From Ilyonectria destructans (Eukaryota; Ascomycota; Sordariomycetes; Hypocreales; Nectriaceae), in NCBI GenBank assembly GCA_020740775.1, contig JAHEWK010000015.1, positions 1 to 64,000 of the forward strand: a stretch of 64,000 nt of DNA. The letters run 5' to 3'. The notes under the pieces were generated by a model that worked only from the letters and a program-made list of their open reading frames with translations, was not told where the DNA came from and did no database searches. Positions 14,018 to 28,839 of the stretch are shown in pieces. The translations under genes and the position numbers were made by a program. Position 1 is the first letter of the stretch, and each line of letters begins with the position of its first letter.

Positions 14018-16369
14018 CTAATATTAGTAATAAGAATCTTATTAAAAATAATAATATAATAAAAAAGATAGTTAATTTTAATAGCTATAAAGTCTTTATT
14101 AAGAGCTTTTAAAGCTAGCCTAATAGCTATTTTATTTTTTATCTTTTTCCTACTCAAAGCTATAGTAATAGTCTATTAATTATAATAGCTAAAAATCTTC
14201 TTAACTTTATTTATATTATCTGACTATAATAAATTAATAGAAATACTATATAACTATAGAAATATCTATATAGCTAAGTATTTTATCTATAGTCTTATAG
14301 ATATAATATTAGATAAAATAAACTATAAATAGAGTTTAAATAGAAGTAATAAAATTACTAAAATAATTAGAAATTTAAAGAGAGTAAATATTAATATAGA
14401 GTTACTATAAAGGCTACTTACTAAAATATAAATATACTTTTTTTTATATAATAAATATAGTAACTATTAGTATCTTAATAAGAGTTAATATTAAAAAAAA
14501 GGAAAAATTATAGTAAAATTATAAAGATAATATACTATAGGCAAAATAAAATCAGCTAGAAGTATAAACTGAAATTATTAACTAAGTATAATAGATATAG
14601 AAAAAAGAATAATAATTACTAAATTTCTATAAAATAATTAGAAGGAATATTATAGAGATACTATAGAGAATTTATAGAAATAAGAAAAAGCTTTTTTATA
14701 TTAATTAGAAGAAAGAAAAACTTATTAAGAATTTCTATTATAATAGATAAAGAAATAGTTATTTTTAGCTTCTTAAAAGTTTTAAGTAAATTCTTTATAG
14801 TATTATTAAGAGTATATTTAGTAGTTATAATAGCTTTCTTATTAAGATAGATATACTTATAGATAAATATCTTTTTTTTCTCTATCTTTTTATAAAAAAG
14901 CTTTATAGCTATAGTAGTATTAATAAGAGTCTTCTTTTTAATAGCCTTTTTATAATATTTAGCAGTTTATACTATTTTCTTCTTATTAGAAGATAAATAG
15001 AGAGTTATAGCAGTAAAATTAAAATAAAGCTATAATAAGTATATAAGTAAAAATTAAAAAGAAAAAAATAACTATTCTTAAGTTAGTAGGAATTTAATAA
15101 TAATATAGAGATTATAAGATCTATCTAATAATATTAAGTAGAGCTAAAAAAAAAAACTAAATATAGAGATTATAAAAGAAGAATTAAAAGATTTATAAGA
15201 AATAGCTATAATAGAGGCAGCAGAAAGATAATAAAAAAGAAAAAAAAAGAAAAAAATAAAATAAAATAAAAGAGGCTTTTTATAAAGCTAGAGAGAAACT
15301 TCAGGCAGACTTTAAACTTCTAAGTCTTAAGGGTATAGAAATAGTTATATAATTAAAGCTATTAAAAGCCTAAAGTAAAAATAAAAAGAAAATAAGAATA
15401 AAAGCTATTAAGATAATATAGAGTTTATTCTATATTATATAAAGCTAATTTACCCTAGGAAATATAGAGCTAAAAACCTAAATAAATATTAACTTAAATT
15501 TAGTATCTATATATATACTGATATATAAGAGTTATATAACTAAAAAAAGAAAAAACTAAGTTTTAAGATATAAATAGAGGCTTAAGAGGCTACTATAAAA
15601 ATATCTAGAGTATTATACTATAAAGAGCTACTATAATACTACTATAGCAGCTATAAAAATAGATAAAAGTAAATAAAAATAGAATATAGTATTAATTACT
15701 ATAATTCTATAGAGAAAATCCTTATTAGCTTCTCTATAACCCTAAGGCAGTTAAAATTAAAAGAAGGGTAATTATATAAGCTGTAAATTTAAATAACACT
15801 AGTAATAAAATTATTAATATAGATTTAAAGATAATATTATACCTCTAAAGGTAGCTAAATAAAATTATAATAAGGTTTTTATTTTATAGCTAGATAGCTA
15901 AAAGGTTTTTCCTCCCTAAATTAATTAGTAGAAATTCTATAGATTTAAATATAGATAAAATAGTATATACTAAATAAATAAATAAATAAATATTTAACTT
16001 TTAATAGTTTATATATAACTGGATTAATTTTTTTTTTAAATATAAATAAAATAGAAGATTCTATTTTACTTACTAACTTTATAATATAGCTATTTATTAG
16101 GTTTTTATTAATATATTATCTTAATATTTTATATTAATTTCTATTTAGTAAGTAGATTAATTTATATAGTAGTTTTTTATTTTTTTAAATATTAATAATA
16201 TATTTAGCTTTTTTTAGTAATAATAGTATTTTAGCTATATTCTTATTAAATATTTTCTTTTTATCTTTTAATTTAATTAGTAATATTAATATTACTATTT
16301 TTAATTTCTTATTAAAAATATCTATTAGATATTTATTTAGTAAAAATATACTTAAAGTATAGTAAATAT
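14018..16369. other. AT-rich RIP-like spacer between two retroelements
   Basis: About 2.35 kb of very AT-rich sequence without similarity to the two LTR families that I can see. It contains A-rich runs near 15225-15275 and no convincing coding frame. It may be the remains of another, unrecognisable repeat. Confidence 0.6.
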
Positions 16370-16375
16370 ATATTT

Positions 16376-16753
16376 TGTTAGTGGGAGATACACTTAGTGC
16401 AGATAGAGCCTGCAATAGTAAGAGTTTAAAATACCCTAAAGTTCAAGTTAAAAGGAGGTTTTACAGCTAAAACCAGTAGAGGGATTCTAGTAAAATAAAT
16501 AAAAAAGTACTTAATTAGATACTTCTAAATATAATAGGACTTAAAGAAATAAGAATAAAGAAATAAAAACTGCTATAATAGCTTATTTAAATAGTAAGAT
16601 AATAATAAAAACTATCCCAAAAAATTAAATTAAAAAAGGGAAAAAAGTATACCCTTCTTAATAAAGACTAAATAGATCCTTTAAGTAGTATCTAATCTTA
16701 GTAAGCTAGACCTACTATTATTAAACTTCAGTATACCTATTAGCATTATTATA
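16376..16753 (-). repeat. 3' LTR (left end) of the 12.5-kb element
   Basis: 378 bp beginning TGTTAGTGGGAGATAC on the plus strand and ending TATTATA. It is the downstream LTR in the element's own orientation. It keeps TG where the other LTR has TA. Confidence 0.9.
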
Positions 16754-19700
16754 AACCTCCCCTATAACTTTATATTTATCTCTAAATACCCTAAAGTTAT
16801 ATAATAGACTTATTAAAATAAAATAAATAAGAACTATCAGTTATATATTTATAACTAATAAGTAAATAATTAAGTCCCTTAGTACAGTTAGTTCCTCTCT
16901 AGTAGTAAATAAACCTCTAATTTTCCAGTCTTACCTCTCTATCTTTAAACCTCCTTTAATAACCTTCTTAGCTATTTCTATCTTTTCTATTATAAAGTCC
17001 TCCTTTTAAGAAAGAAGGAATTACTACTAATCTATTATTGCCCTTATATCAGGCTAGCTTTAGCAGTCTCGGTTATAAGCAGCTAGTCGTTTAGTATATA
17101 TAGGCTGAGTTGGTGGAGGTATAGGTCGGAAGGGCCTATAGGCGGCTATAATAATAATAGGCTACTATAATAAGCTAATTAAGCTATTCGGTATATTAGT
17201 CGCCTAGATATCAGTCTCCTTAAGGTATTTAGTTATTAGGCTTAGGACTATTAGTAAGATTAAGTATTTAGAAGTAAATCTAACTATTTATTCCCCTTTA
17301 GGCTTATAGCAGATAGTACTAAAGGCTCTTAATTTAGCTTCTTCTTCCTTAGCTATAAGCCTTCTCTTTAGTGCCCCTATAATAGCTGGAGTGGGGTTTA
17401 AAATAAGTCGGATTGTTCTTACTAGTATAACCTTCTCTTCTTTATCTATATCTATTTCTTCAGTATTCTATAGCTACTACTAAAACTTACTGTTATTCTT
17501 ACTGGCTGCTCTATTCTTTATAATAATCTCTAATAACTATATAATTAGGTCGATTAACTATACTATCTTACTAAAGAATAAATTACCTAATAATATTAAA
17601 TTTAAGAATAGAGTAAGTAATTCTACCGATATAGTAGCTAATAGAGTGCTATAAAAAAAGTCTATAAGGGACCTACTTTTCTATAGCTACCCTCCTATTA
17701 TATTATCTAATAGTCTGCTAAAACTTAATAGACTACCCTAAAAACCAGTCTATATAGTTATAGCTACTAACTTAATTAATATTACCCCTTTATAGTTATT
17801 ATCTATAGCCTAAAGTAGCTTCTTTAAGAATAAAGACTTTATAGTAGTTATCCTTTTAGCTGATATTTTACTAAAAATTAGCAATCCTTATATAGAAGTA
17901 GATACCTTATTTACTAATAGAGTTTTCTACTTAAAAGTATCTTTATTAAGAATAAGTAATTCCTACCTTAGGGTAGATACCTTCTTAGGTATAGTCTCCT
18001 CCAGTAGAATAAAGACTAAAATAAAAGGTAATTTAAGATTAAAAGTAAAAGTAAGAGGTTCTATAGAGTTAGTAATAGAGCCTATTAGGGAAGTATATTT
18101 AGCTTTAATATCTAACTCTCTATACTTAAAGCTAGATATATCTACTATCTTATTACAGTCAGTATATAATTAAATTAACTGGTTACTAAGGGGTGTAAAT
18201 ATAGTAACTGGCTGTATTATACTTTATAGGGTTAATTAATAGATTTCAGTAGAGAAAGATATAATAGTTAGTATTTAGTATTTAGTATAAAAAAGAGGGT
18301 TATTATACTCTATCTATTATAGAGGTATAAAACTACTATACTAAGTATATATTTAGTAGGTTGGTAGAGGTATTATATCTTATATTTATATATAGATAGT
18401 ATTAGGTAATCCTCTAATCTTTATAGTATCTATAGAGAAGTTATAAATATAATTCTTAATACTAATTTTATTTAGAATTATTACTTTAAGAAGGCTAACT
18501 ACTTTTTTTATTAACTGCACCTTATAGTCCTTAATATTTACTGGCTTAAATAGATATAGAATCTAGTTATATTATCTTAAGGTATTTTTATTCTTAATAA
18601 ACTTAATTATTCTATTAATTCTTATTTAGCTTATAGTAAACTATCTAATTAATTACTTTTAATTTAATCTTACTATACTATATATATTAATTATCAGTAG
18701 GAATACTAAAAGGTAGCTATACTTTTAATACTTAGGTTATAGAATAATAGAAGGGTAGTAAATATTAAAGTTATAGAGCAGCTTATAGTTAGCTAGTATC
18801 TTTTAGAAAGCTAAATAGACTACTTTACAGTATTTATTAGCGCCCTTTTTCTAAGTATTATAGTAAAATAGCTAGACTTTACCTCAGTTAAAAATAAAGG
18901 CTATCTAATAATCTATATAGTAGATAACTCTAATAACTAACTTCTTATTAAATATAGTAGTATAAAAATCTTTATAGCTGGTATACTCTATTACAGTCTG
19001 GCACTTAATATATTCCACTCTAGCTATAAGAAAGATATTTAATCTAATAGAACTATAGGCTGAATTTAGAAAAGAGTTAGTATTATTAATAGTAAGACAG
19101 TCTTTAGGTACTATTACTATATTCCTTATATTATAGATTACTATAGTAAGTAATAGAATAATATTATAGTTACCAGCTTACTACTTTATCTATATCCTAT
19201 AGAGGAACTCCCAGATATTCTAATAATAATTACTTTAGGTCTAATTATTAATATAGTTATTTTAAGCTTTTAGAAAGGGGTTTTAAGATATAATAGTTTT
19301 CTAGAAGTTATAATAATTAGTATCTTACTTAAGTAATAGATATATAGAGTTAGCTTTATCTTAATATAACTATTCAGTATATAGTTAAAAAAAGGCAAGC
19401 TGGTAATTAAGGGTATTAACTATATTCTAAAAGTAAAAATATTTAGCTTAATAATAAAATTACTAATCCCCTTCCTTTTAGGTAATTTTAAAAATAAAGT
19501 ATTTATTCTTATTATTTATAAGAAACTTATATTCCTTAGGGCTGGTAGGTTTATTAGCTATCTTATAGAATAGTTATAATTATTTAAATTAGATATAGCT
19601 TAGTATCTTAAGAGGGTTAGTCAGATTAATAGATATATTTAAAGAGGGTATAGTATTCTTCTTTTTAAGTAGTTTCTAAGCTAAATAAGATTCTAATATC

Positions 19701-21700
19701 TATAATTTCTACTAGTTAGTATTAAGTCTTTTAAAGTAAGTTAATTAAGTAGTTAGTAATCTAATTTTAATATTAAGTAGTAGGAATAAATAATATAAAG
19801 CTTTTAGTAGTACTATTTTTTAAAGGGTTAAAGATAGTAAGTAATAAAGGCTTACTTAGTGGGTTTATAAAAAGAAAATATAGAGTATTAGTAATTAGAT
19901 TATACTGATATTTAGTTAGAAGGTAATAATTTAATAGTAGTAGAGGGCTTATATAAGAGTAATAAAAAGAGGTTTACTAAGTATATAATATTAAGTTTTC
20001 CGTTAAGCTATTAACTTAAAAGTCTACTTTCTCTTTATTTACTCCAATTTATATCTTAGGATTCTATACCTTAAGGCCTTTAGTAGTATAGTTATAAGTA
20101 AATTACCAGCTTTAAGATTATAAGTCTAAAAAGAGCATCTTATAGATCTTTAAATTTCCCTTCTTTTTCCTTCTTATATCTTACTTTCTGCTTTCTAGTA
20201 CCTTCTTTATAACTCTATCCTAAGAGCTTAAGATACTTACCACTAAGAAATATATCTATCTTCCTGATATTTAAGCTCTAGCTGAATATTAAATTAATTC
20301 CTATAAATTTTCTTAGTAGACTTCCTTAAAGTAGGGTAACTATACTAATATCTTTATTACCCTTAAGTTTTAGGTAACTAATAGATATTCTCTAATAAGT
20401 AACTTCTTTCTGCTAGTAGCTTAATCTAATTAAATATCTTTTTGCAGTTTAAGTAATATCTTAAAGTTTGGGTTTATTTTTATAAGACTTTAAACTGCCT
20501 AAGCTTCCTACTATATATTAAGCTTATCTTTTAGGGTATCTTCCTAAAGGATATTTATAAGTCTTAAAGGGTATTCTAATTATAAAGTGAATTTATTAAT
20601 AAGGTACTAAAGGAGGGGACTATTCTAGCTGCTTTTTAATCTCTCTATTTACTTTATATTCCTATTAAGTTTAATTACTCCCTTAGGTATATTATCTTTA
20701 GTACTCTTAATTATATTATCTATTTTAAGGCTCTTTTAGTTGCTTTTTATAGAGATAATAACTCAGTCTTCTGCTCTTACTATATCTAATTCTATACTTT
20801 AAATATCTCTAAGAATTATAAGTATTTTATATATTCCTTCTATATCTATTAGTTAATTTCTAGCTTTATAAGCAGATAGTATACTAACTGTATCTAGAGT
20901 AGTAATAATTTATATAAATAGTATTACCTTTCTGAGTATTAGCCTAAAGAATCTTATAATAGGCCTTTAAATTATCCTCTTAGTGGGTTTACTACTATAA
21001 AACCCTTAGCAGATAGTAACTAGAAGTAAGATTTAATAAATAAGGCTAGCTATTCTTATATTTCTAGCTCTCTTAATCTTTCTGAGCTTAAGACTTCTTT
21101 ATTAAAATAGGCTGTCTTTAAGGCGGAATAAAAGGCTGAAGCAGATTAATAATACAGCTTCTAGGCTTTTAACTTTTAACTGTAGTCTCTATCAGCATTA
21201 TCTATACTTTCTTTATTATTTTTGCCCTTATTAGTACATTTTTAGCTTCTTTCTTTAGGTAGTTAGGCTAATTAATTGCCTATACCTTTCTTATACCTTT
21301 AGTAGTAAATTTTTTATTCTTTTTTTAAGCTTCTAGTATTATTCTTACTATAACTATTTCCAGCCTTAATCTGGATTCTTATAACTCTCTTTACTACCTC
21401 CTCTAATAGCAACTAATATAAAGTTATTTTTTACTATTACTAGTAACTAGTATATAGCATATTAAGATAGATTAAATTCCAGTATCTACAGAATATATAC
21501 CTTAAAGTATTATCTTAGCTCTAAGTTTAGAGGAAGTTCTATTTTATTCTCTCTAATATCCTCCTTATTATTAACTTCCTCTCTATCCGCTTAATTATCT
21601 ACTTTTTCTTCTTTCTTATCAGTATTATCCTCTTTAAAGCACTTATTAAATATATCTATTACTAAGGTCTACTATTCTTAATTATTCTTAATAAACTTCT
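16754..21700 (-). other. Extra internal region of the 12.5-kb element downstream of integrase
   Basis: Nearly 5 kb lie between the end of the recognisable integrase and the 3' LTR. Parts are less AT-rich than the surroundings and still contain CpG (for example 17040-17220), and some minus-strand stretches (for example near 20200) read as Lys/Arg-rich if TAA/TAG are taken as mutated Gln codons. I recognise no domain. It may hold an additional reading frame, an extended integrase C-terminus, or an older insertion too decayed to delimit. Confidence 0.45.
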
Positions 21701-24650
21701 TTAGCTAGTTGCTATATATAGAACCTATAATAGTAATTCTATTTAAGGTATTAATAAGATAACTAACTTCCAGCTGACCTCTCTTATAAATACAGAATAG
21801 CCTATTCTACCTAGGATATATCTTAGTGATTCTGCTTATATTGCTTTTTTTTCTGATATTATATCTAAATATTAAATTACCCTCCTTTAAGTACTTTTTT
21901 CTAAGGTTTCTTATATAACTATTATTAGTACAGTCTGTAAGTTTCTTATAATACTCTATAACCTGCACTCTTACTATCTCTATATTATTTTATTATCTTT
22001 TTAAAATCCTAATTTTTTCCTTAAGCAGTTAATTAGATATTTTCACCTTATTCCAGTTAATAATCCTCTATATAGGGATATTAACTTCTAATAGGAGGAC
22101 TGGTTTCTATCTATATAATAGAAAGAATATTAATCTACTATATAAGGTTTAAATTGCAGCTCTATCTGCTAGTAGGATTTTAAGTAGAGTAGCTACCCAC
22201 TTTATAAATCCTTAAGTAGTCTTTTTCTTTAATATAGTAATAATAGCAGTATATCCTACTTTAATAATACTATTAGCCTGAGGATTATAGGTTAATATAG
22301 ATATTACTCTAATTCTAATATCTTTTAGAACTGCCTTAAAATCCTTTATTATTTCCACTTTATTATTAATAATAGTAATAATAATAACTTTAAATTAATA
22401 TATAATTATCTAGATAAATAACTTTATTATATCTATATTTAATTTTATAAGAGGAACTACTTTAATCTACCCAATTAGGTTATATCTTCCCTCTAATAGG
22501 TACTTTTTATCTTAATTAAGTAAAAAAAATTAAATATTAAAGTATACTTTAGCTATAGGGAATATAGATAATATTAAGATAGCTATTTCCCTTATTCACT
22601 AGGGTATATAGCTTTAATATATCGGATAGTAGTAAATAGCTTTATAGATATCTATCTATATAGTCTTCCACTAATACCTTTTCTTTAGTAAGGCTAGAGT
22701 TATATTATATCCTTTATAGCCTCCTTCTATATAGTATAACTGGATTAAATACTTCTAAATAGGTCTTTTGCCTATAATAAGCAAAAAGTTATTATCTTAG
22801 TTATTTAGTTTTCTCTATATTCTGCCTCTATAGATAAAGTATAGGGTAGCTAACCTCTATAATATTTAAAATTATACCTTTATAATATTTATAGGTTTCT
22901 TTAAGCTTAATAGGTATTTACCTAGTATTCTAAAGTTACTATTATAGACTTCTCTAATCTATATTAGGTTATCCTTAATAGTAATTATATTCAGCTGGGC
23001 GTCTATAAAATCTTTAATATCTTCTTTAGCTTCCTTATCTAAAGTATCTAAGGGTTCTACTCTCTTTCTTAATAGTTTATTAGCTATAGTATTCCTAATA
23101 CCTAAAATATACTTAACAGTAAAGTTAAATAATATAAGGTAGCTAATCTAATAGATAACTATAGCACCAGGGATATTATTTACTTATCTATTTAGTTAAT
23201 AAACTAATATCTATAAGTTAGTCTTTAAAATAAAGGCTATCCTATAGATATAGTTTCTTAATCTGCAGAATATATATAATATCCCTTTATATTCCCTCTT
23301 TATAGTATTATAGTTATAATCTATCTGATTCTATAGACTGAATTTAAAGTATACTGAATATCTTTTCTCTTTTAAAATCTATATTAAAATATACCTCTAA
23401 CTATCCAGATTAGTATCTACTATTATAATTACCTCTCTAGCTCCCTTAAAGTAGTTCAGTATAATTAGAATTAAAAGGGCTACTATAAAAGCTTTAAGGG
23501 TATTTATAGCCTTTTATTAGTCTGAACTTTAGGTAAATTCTACTCTTTTTCTAAGTAAAAGGAATAGCAGCTTAGCTATTTAAGTAAAATACTTAATTTA
23601 GTATTAATAGTAGCTAATAATATCTAAAAAGAATCTAACCTCTTTAATATTAGAGTAATCCTTTTACTTATTAATCTTAATAACTTTAGCTTCTTTAGGG
23701 CTTTTTCTATTTATACTATAGATATATCCTACTATTACTATTATTTTCTGGTACTATTTTAACTTTTCTCTAGAAATAGTATATTTAAAGAGTTTAATAT
23801 TAATAAGGATTTTATTTAGATTGATTAAATATATTAGAATATACTTTTATATATTTAGTATAGCTTCTTCTTTATTAAAAGTTTCTATAAGTCCCTTAAT
23901 AGTAATATTATTAAGAAAAGCTTAATATATATTTAGAATTAAGTTATAAAGAATTTAAGTAATAATCTAAGAAAATTATACTATAGAATTAGTTCCTTCT
24001 TAAGGCAGTATATATATTTTAAGTAAGTCTAGAGGTATATAAAATATTATTAAATCCCTACTTTTTAAGTCTAAAGAGATCTAATTATATCTTAAAAAGA
24101 AATCTAATAAGTTTAGTATTTTATATATAGCTATATCCACTGAAAATCTATTAGCACTAAAAGGGCTAAACCTATTACAGATTATATACTAATTAATCTT
24201 AATAACTAAGTTAATTAAATAGATATCTCTATTCTTTTTAGCTACTAATATATAGAGGTTATAGTAAGAGGTATAGAATTCCTTAAGGATTCTATATTTA
24301 ATATATATTTTAAGTAGATTTATAACCTTCTTCTTAAGGTCCTTTAGAATAGATATACTTCCAGCTTACTAGATACTATATTCTACTACTTTAATAACTT
24401 AAGAAGGAGTAATTAGTAGGTTTAGGCTTCTATATTCCTTAAAGGTTTAAGCTAAAGCTATCTTTCTATTATAAAGAATCTAAAGTAGAATATTAGTTTC
24501 TTTAGGAGTAAGAGTATTTTTAACTTAATTAAATATCTATTATAATCTATCTCTATAGAGGTAGGATTCTTTTTTAATAGTTAAGAACTTAGCTGTAATA
24601 TATTCTAAGTACTTACTATTAACCTCTAGAAGATTTTATACCTCTTTTTA
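21700..24650 (-). pseudogene. Decayed pol (RT, RNase H, integrase) of the 12.5-kb element
   Basis: On the minus strand the reverse transcriptase motif FLDDI reads FLNNI at 23904-23918, followed by TIKG. This resembles a fungal gypsy group with FLDD(I/V/G)xxKGP. Upstream of it, near 24060, is a YNQISLD stretch typical of RT. The C-terminal end of RNase H (KYILGIRNTIAN, the pGxxNxxAD pattern) lies near 23070-23130. An integrase core follows, with YNPQAN at 22272-22289 and a preceding NxxVE in the right place. Stops and Asp-to-Asn changes show RIP. Boundaries are approximate. Confidence 0.8.
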
Positions 24651-27600
24651 CTTTTTCTCCTTCTAGAAGGAATCTCCCTTAGAAATACTTCTATCTAAAG
24701 GGATATTATCCCTAGGGTGTATTTTTACTTCTTTCTGCTTATATATAGTATTAACCCTAATATTAATACTAATATAGTTCTTTTTCTTCTTTTAAGAGAG
24801 ACTATTTAGTTTATCTTTAGTATTAAATAGAATTAAAATATATATCCTAATTACTTTTTTATATATAAGTTATATAATTACTTTCTTAATCTCTTTATCT
24901 AACTATTAGATAGATAAAAGATTATTATCTTCCTCTAAGGCCTATAATTTATTCTGGAGGACCTTAAAGGGTATTAATAATTATATTCTAATAAGAGGTT
25001 CTTTAGCTATTAGCTGAAGAAACCTCCTATTAAATACTACTAGTAACTAGTATAACTACCCTAATACTGCTAAATTGGTATTTAATATATATCCCTCTGC
25101 TATAAATTATATAATTAAATAAAACTCTAGCTGCTTATATAAAGAATATTTTTAGAATAAAAGGAATTAATATTATACCTACTGGCACTATATATCCTTT
25201 AAGGGATATATATATTATCTAGGTAGATAGATATTTCTACCTCCTTTAGTATTTTAACCTTACTATTTAAATAGAAGGTAGTAGATATCTTTATAGAGGT
25301 AAGTAATAACTTATACTTCTAAGTAATAGCACTAAATATAATATTACCTTCTAATTCAGTATTTAGTAGAGCTTCTATATTATAGCTATCTATAGTATCT
25401 AGTTAGATAACTATTTTTAGTAGCTTCTAGTAATATATAAATTATTATCTATAGTTATCCCTTATAAGGTTTAATAGAGTTTAAAAAGATATTAGATTAA
25501 ATAAGTCGGACTAAGCTTAATTATAATTAAGATCTTCCTAAAGTAGACTAAAGTTAGTAATAGTAGTAATACCCTTAGACTTAGTTTAATATTCTCTATA
25601 CTAAAGTAATTTAGAATTCTTAGTAAGATATATTATAGCTTTTTCCTTATATTAGATTTATACTATATTAATACTATATCTAGCTATCTTAATTTTATAG
25701 AAATAGTTAGCCTCTATAAGATATAGTACCTTAATAAAAATAGAATAAACCTTAAGGCTATTATCTTTAGGCACCTTAGGGTAGAATTTCTATTCTATAA
25801 ACTTTATATCTAAAATACCTTCTACTAATACTATAAATTTATCTGTAATAATAAAAGTATTATTTAGGTTTAGTACTATTAGGTAATAGATAGAGATAGA
25901 TATCTTCTTTCTCTATATCTCCTCTTTAATATATTTATATATACTTATTAAAGCTTTCTCTCTATTAAATTCTTTATTATAGTATTTTTTAGTAGAGAAC
26001 TTCTTATCTATAATCTATCTATCTCTAGCTGATATATAATTAAGTAGTCTGGGTTAATTACTTACTTTTACTGCTAATTTATTATCTGGATTCTTAATTC
26101 TTATTCTTTTTATAATTAAATTTACTATAATATTATTAGTCTGAATAGCTATAAATATCTTATCTTCCTCTTCTGATTTCTTCCCTTCTTTTATAATAAA
26201 GATACTATTTAAGTAGAAGACTATACTTATTATTTAGGTATTAGTTAGAATTAATACTATAGGTATCTTAAAACCTATTTTTATATATTTAGCTAATTAC
26301 TTTACTTCTATTATTAATATATTCTATTTCTTTAGATTTTATATTAACTTATAGATCTTAATAGTCTATCTAAATATAAAGAAATTTAGAAAGTATTTAA
26401 TCTACTGAATTAGCAGTCTTTAAATAGTTAAATTATTAGTATACTATATAATTATTCTAAGTAGAATAAAGACTTTCTTCTTTCTAATTTAATTTATCCC
26501 TCTATTTATATAGTATTTAATATATTCCTTCCGGTAGTTAGTTATATAGTTTTTATATTAGTTAGGGTAATAACCTATTACTTTATAGTATTAATAGTAT
26601 TAGGGATATTAATTATACCCCTATATTATATTTATTTTAAAGTATTACTTATTATATATTTAATTAGGTATATTAAAATATATAGTATTTATAGTGATAT
26701 TCCTCAGGCCAGCCTAAATCTACTATCTTATAATCTAGTTATAGAGGAATATTAGACTTTCTTCTTATATCTATATATTTTTTACTATATTAACTATAAG
26801 GTTTTAAAATATCTATAAGAGTATATCTATCTAACTATTTAATTTAGCCTTAAGTTAAATAAATACCTTTAGTATAGATATAGTAAAAAGAGGGTTATTA
26901 TTAAATATAGATAGACCTAGAGTATTATACTATATAAGGTCGGGCAGAATACTTAAAGGGGAGTTACCTTCTATTCAATATATTAAGATTACTTAAGTAT
27001 CCAGTAAGTTCTTAAGCTAATTAAATAGCTATTTATAAGATAAGCTAGCTAGATTATTAGAGGTTATCTAGCTGTAATTATATAGGGGTGTAATAATATT
27101 ATTTAGTATAATATTATATAATACTTATAATTATAAAAGGGATATTTTCCAGTCTATAGAGTTAATTATCTAATAGAGATAGAGATACTTATTTATTTAG
27201 AATAAAATAAGATTACAGTCTCTTATTATTAAAGGGGTAGTATTAAGTTAGCTGAGATAAGTAATTAGTATTTCTAACTAATCTTAATTCTATAATTAAA
27301 AGGTAGTTTTTAGATTTTATATTACTTCCTGCTATAGGCTTAAGTATATTATATACTTAACTTATTATAGAATACTTTAGTCGGTATATTACTAGAAGTA
27401 GGCAGCTTTTTAGTTATTTAAAACTTTATAATTATTTATATATAGCTTAAATTCTTAAAGAAATTCTATTATATTTTAACTATTAAAGATTTATTTAAAT
27501 AATATATATAGCCTTTTTATTTAATTTCTTTCTATTAGGCTGACTATCTTAAAGATAAGCTACTAGAGATTTAAATTCCAGGCTGGAGTAGCTATAGTTA

Positions 27601-28461
27601 GAGTTAGAATAAATATTAGGGTTAATAATAGAGTTAACTTAACTGATAGAAGTAGGATAATATTTACTTCTATTACCCTTAGAGGGTTTCTAGATATCTA
27701 ATTAGATATCTTAGGTAATTATTATCTCTTTAGAGGTTATATTAATAAAGGAATTAAAGGTTTAAAGTAAGACCTATTAGATACTATATCTATAAAGACT
27801 TTTAGTATACCTTCCTACTTCCTTAAATAAGAAATTACTACAGCCAGTAATATAACCCTAAGGTCTACTATTAGTAACTAGATTATTAGAATCCCTACTA
27901 TTTGAAATATATCTATCTCTAGTATCTTTAGAGATAAATATTTCTATAGAAGTTTTCTATCTCCCTTTAGTTTCTAACTTCTTTTCTTCCTTCTTATTCT
28001 CTACTTTATTAGCTATACTAATAGTTCCGGTTTTATATACTTAATAGTAGAACTTCTCTTCTTAATAGTATTTACTTCTATTCTTACTATATTTATTACT
28101 ATACTTTCTTATACTAGCTTTATATTTATTATTAGATATCCTTCCTCCCCTACTGGATATTTATTAAAAATTACTAATTCTATTAAATTAGTTCCGGAAA
28201 AATATTTCTATTAACTTAAAGATATCTAATTCAGTAAGCTGATACTATTTAATAGGTTTATAATATCTAAGGCTAAATATAGAGTTATATTTAGAGTTAA
28301 ACCTCTTCCCCCTACTGGACTTATTTAGACTTAGCTTCTTATTTTTTTTTTTCTAACTTATTAAAGTAGACTTTAGTAGCAGCTTAAAAGTGCTACTAGT
28401 AGTAATTTCTACTAATAGTTTTAATTATACTAGCTTATTGCCTTACTATAACCTCTAAATT
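24650..28461 (-). pseudogene. Presumed gag/protease region of the 12.5-kb element
   Basis: This stretch is upstream of RT in the element's orientation and starts next to its 5' LTR. From about 28340 down it reads as a Lys/Arg/Ser/Asn-rich sequence once stops are taken as mutated Gln/Trp, as expected for gag. I could not place a zinc knuckle or protease motif with confidence, so the assignment rests mostly on position. Confidence 0.5.
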
Positions 28462-28839
28462 TATTAGTAGGAGATATACTTAGTGCAGATAGAGCCTATA
28501 ATAGTAAGAATTTAAGATACTTTAGAGTTTGAATTAGAAGGAGGTCCTGCAGCTAAAACCAGTAGAGAGATTCTAGTAAAATAAATAAGAAAGTACTTAA
28601 TTAGATACTTCTAAATATAATAGGACTTAAAGAAATAAGAATAAAGGAATAAGAGCTGCTATAATAGCTTATTTAAATAGTAAGATAACAATAAAGACTG
28701 TTCTAAAAAATTAAATTGAAGAAGGGAAAAAAGTATACCCTCTTTAGTAAAGGCCGAGTAGATTCTTTAAGTAGTATTTAGTCTTAGTAAGTTAGACCTA
28801 CTGTTATTAAACTTCATTATGCCTGTCAGCACTATTATA
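28462..28839 (-). repeat. 5' LTR (right end) of the 12.5-kb element
   Basis: 378 bp beginning TATTAGTAGGAGATAT, matching the left LTR apart from transitions. It is followed by ATATTT (28840-28845), the presumed 6-bp target duplication. Confidence 0.9.

Larger units (their letters stand above)
16376..28839 (-). mobile_element. Very long (12.46 kb) Ty3/gypsy-type LTR retrotransposon, RIP-degraded
   Basis: Two 378-bp LTRs (16376-16753 and 28462-28839) share length, ends and detailed sequence. The 6-bp ATATTT stands directly before the left LTR (16370-16375) and directly after the right one (28840-28845). The left end keeps TG (TGTTAG...), while the right LTR has TATTAG. On the minus strand, RT, RNase H and integrase follow each other from high to low coordinates. 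A purine-rich tract (complement of 16756-16763) adjoins the left LTR, as expected for a minus-strand 3' end. It is unrelated to the chromovirus at 2969. At 12.46 kb it is unusually long for a fungal gypsy element, because about 5 kb lies beyond the integrase. Stops pervade all frames. Confidence 0.9.

Noticed and set aside
13906..14157. 83-codon minus-strand open stretch
   Set aside because: It spans the end of an LTR and AT-rich spacer and consists of Ile/Asn/Lys/Tyr from base composition. No domain.
16185..16415. 76-codon minus-strand open stretch
   Set aside because: It crosses the LTR start and target duplication of the 12.5-kb element and is compositional noise.
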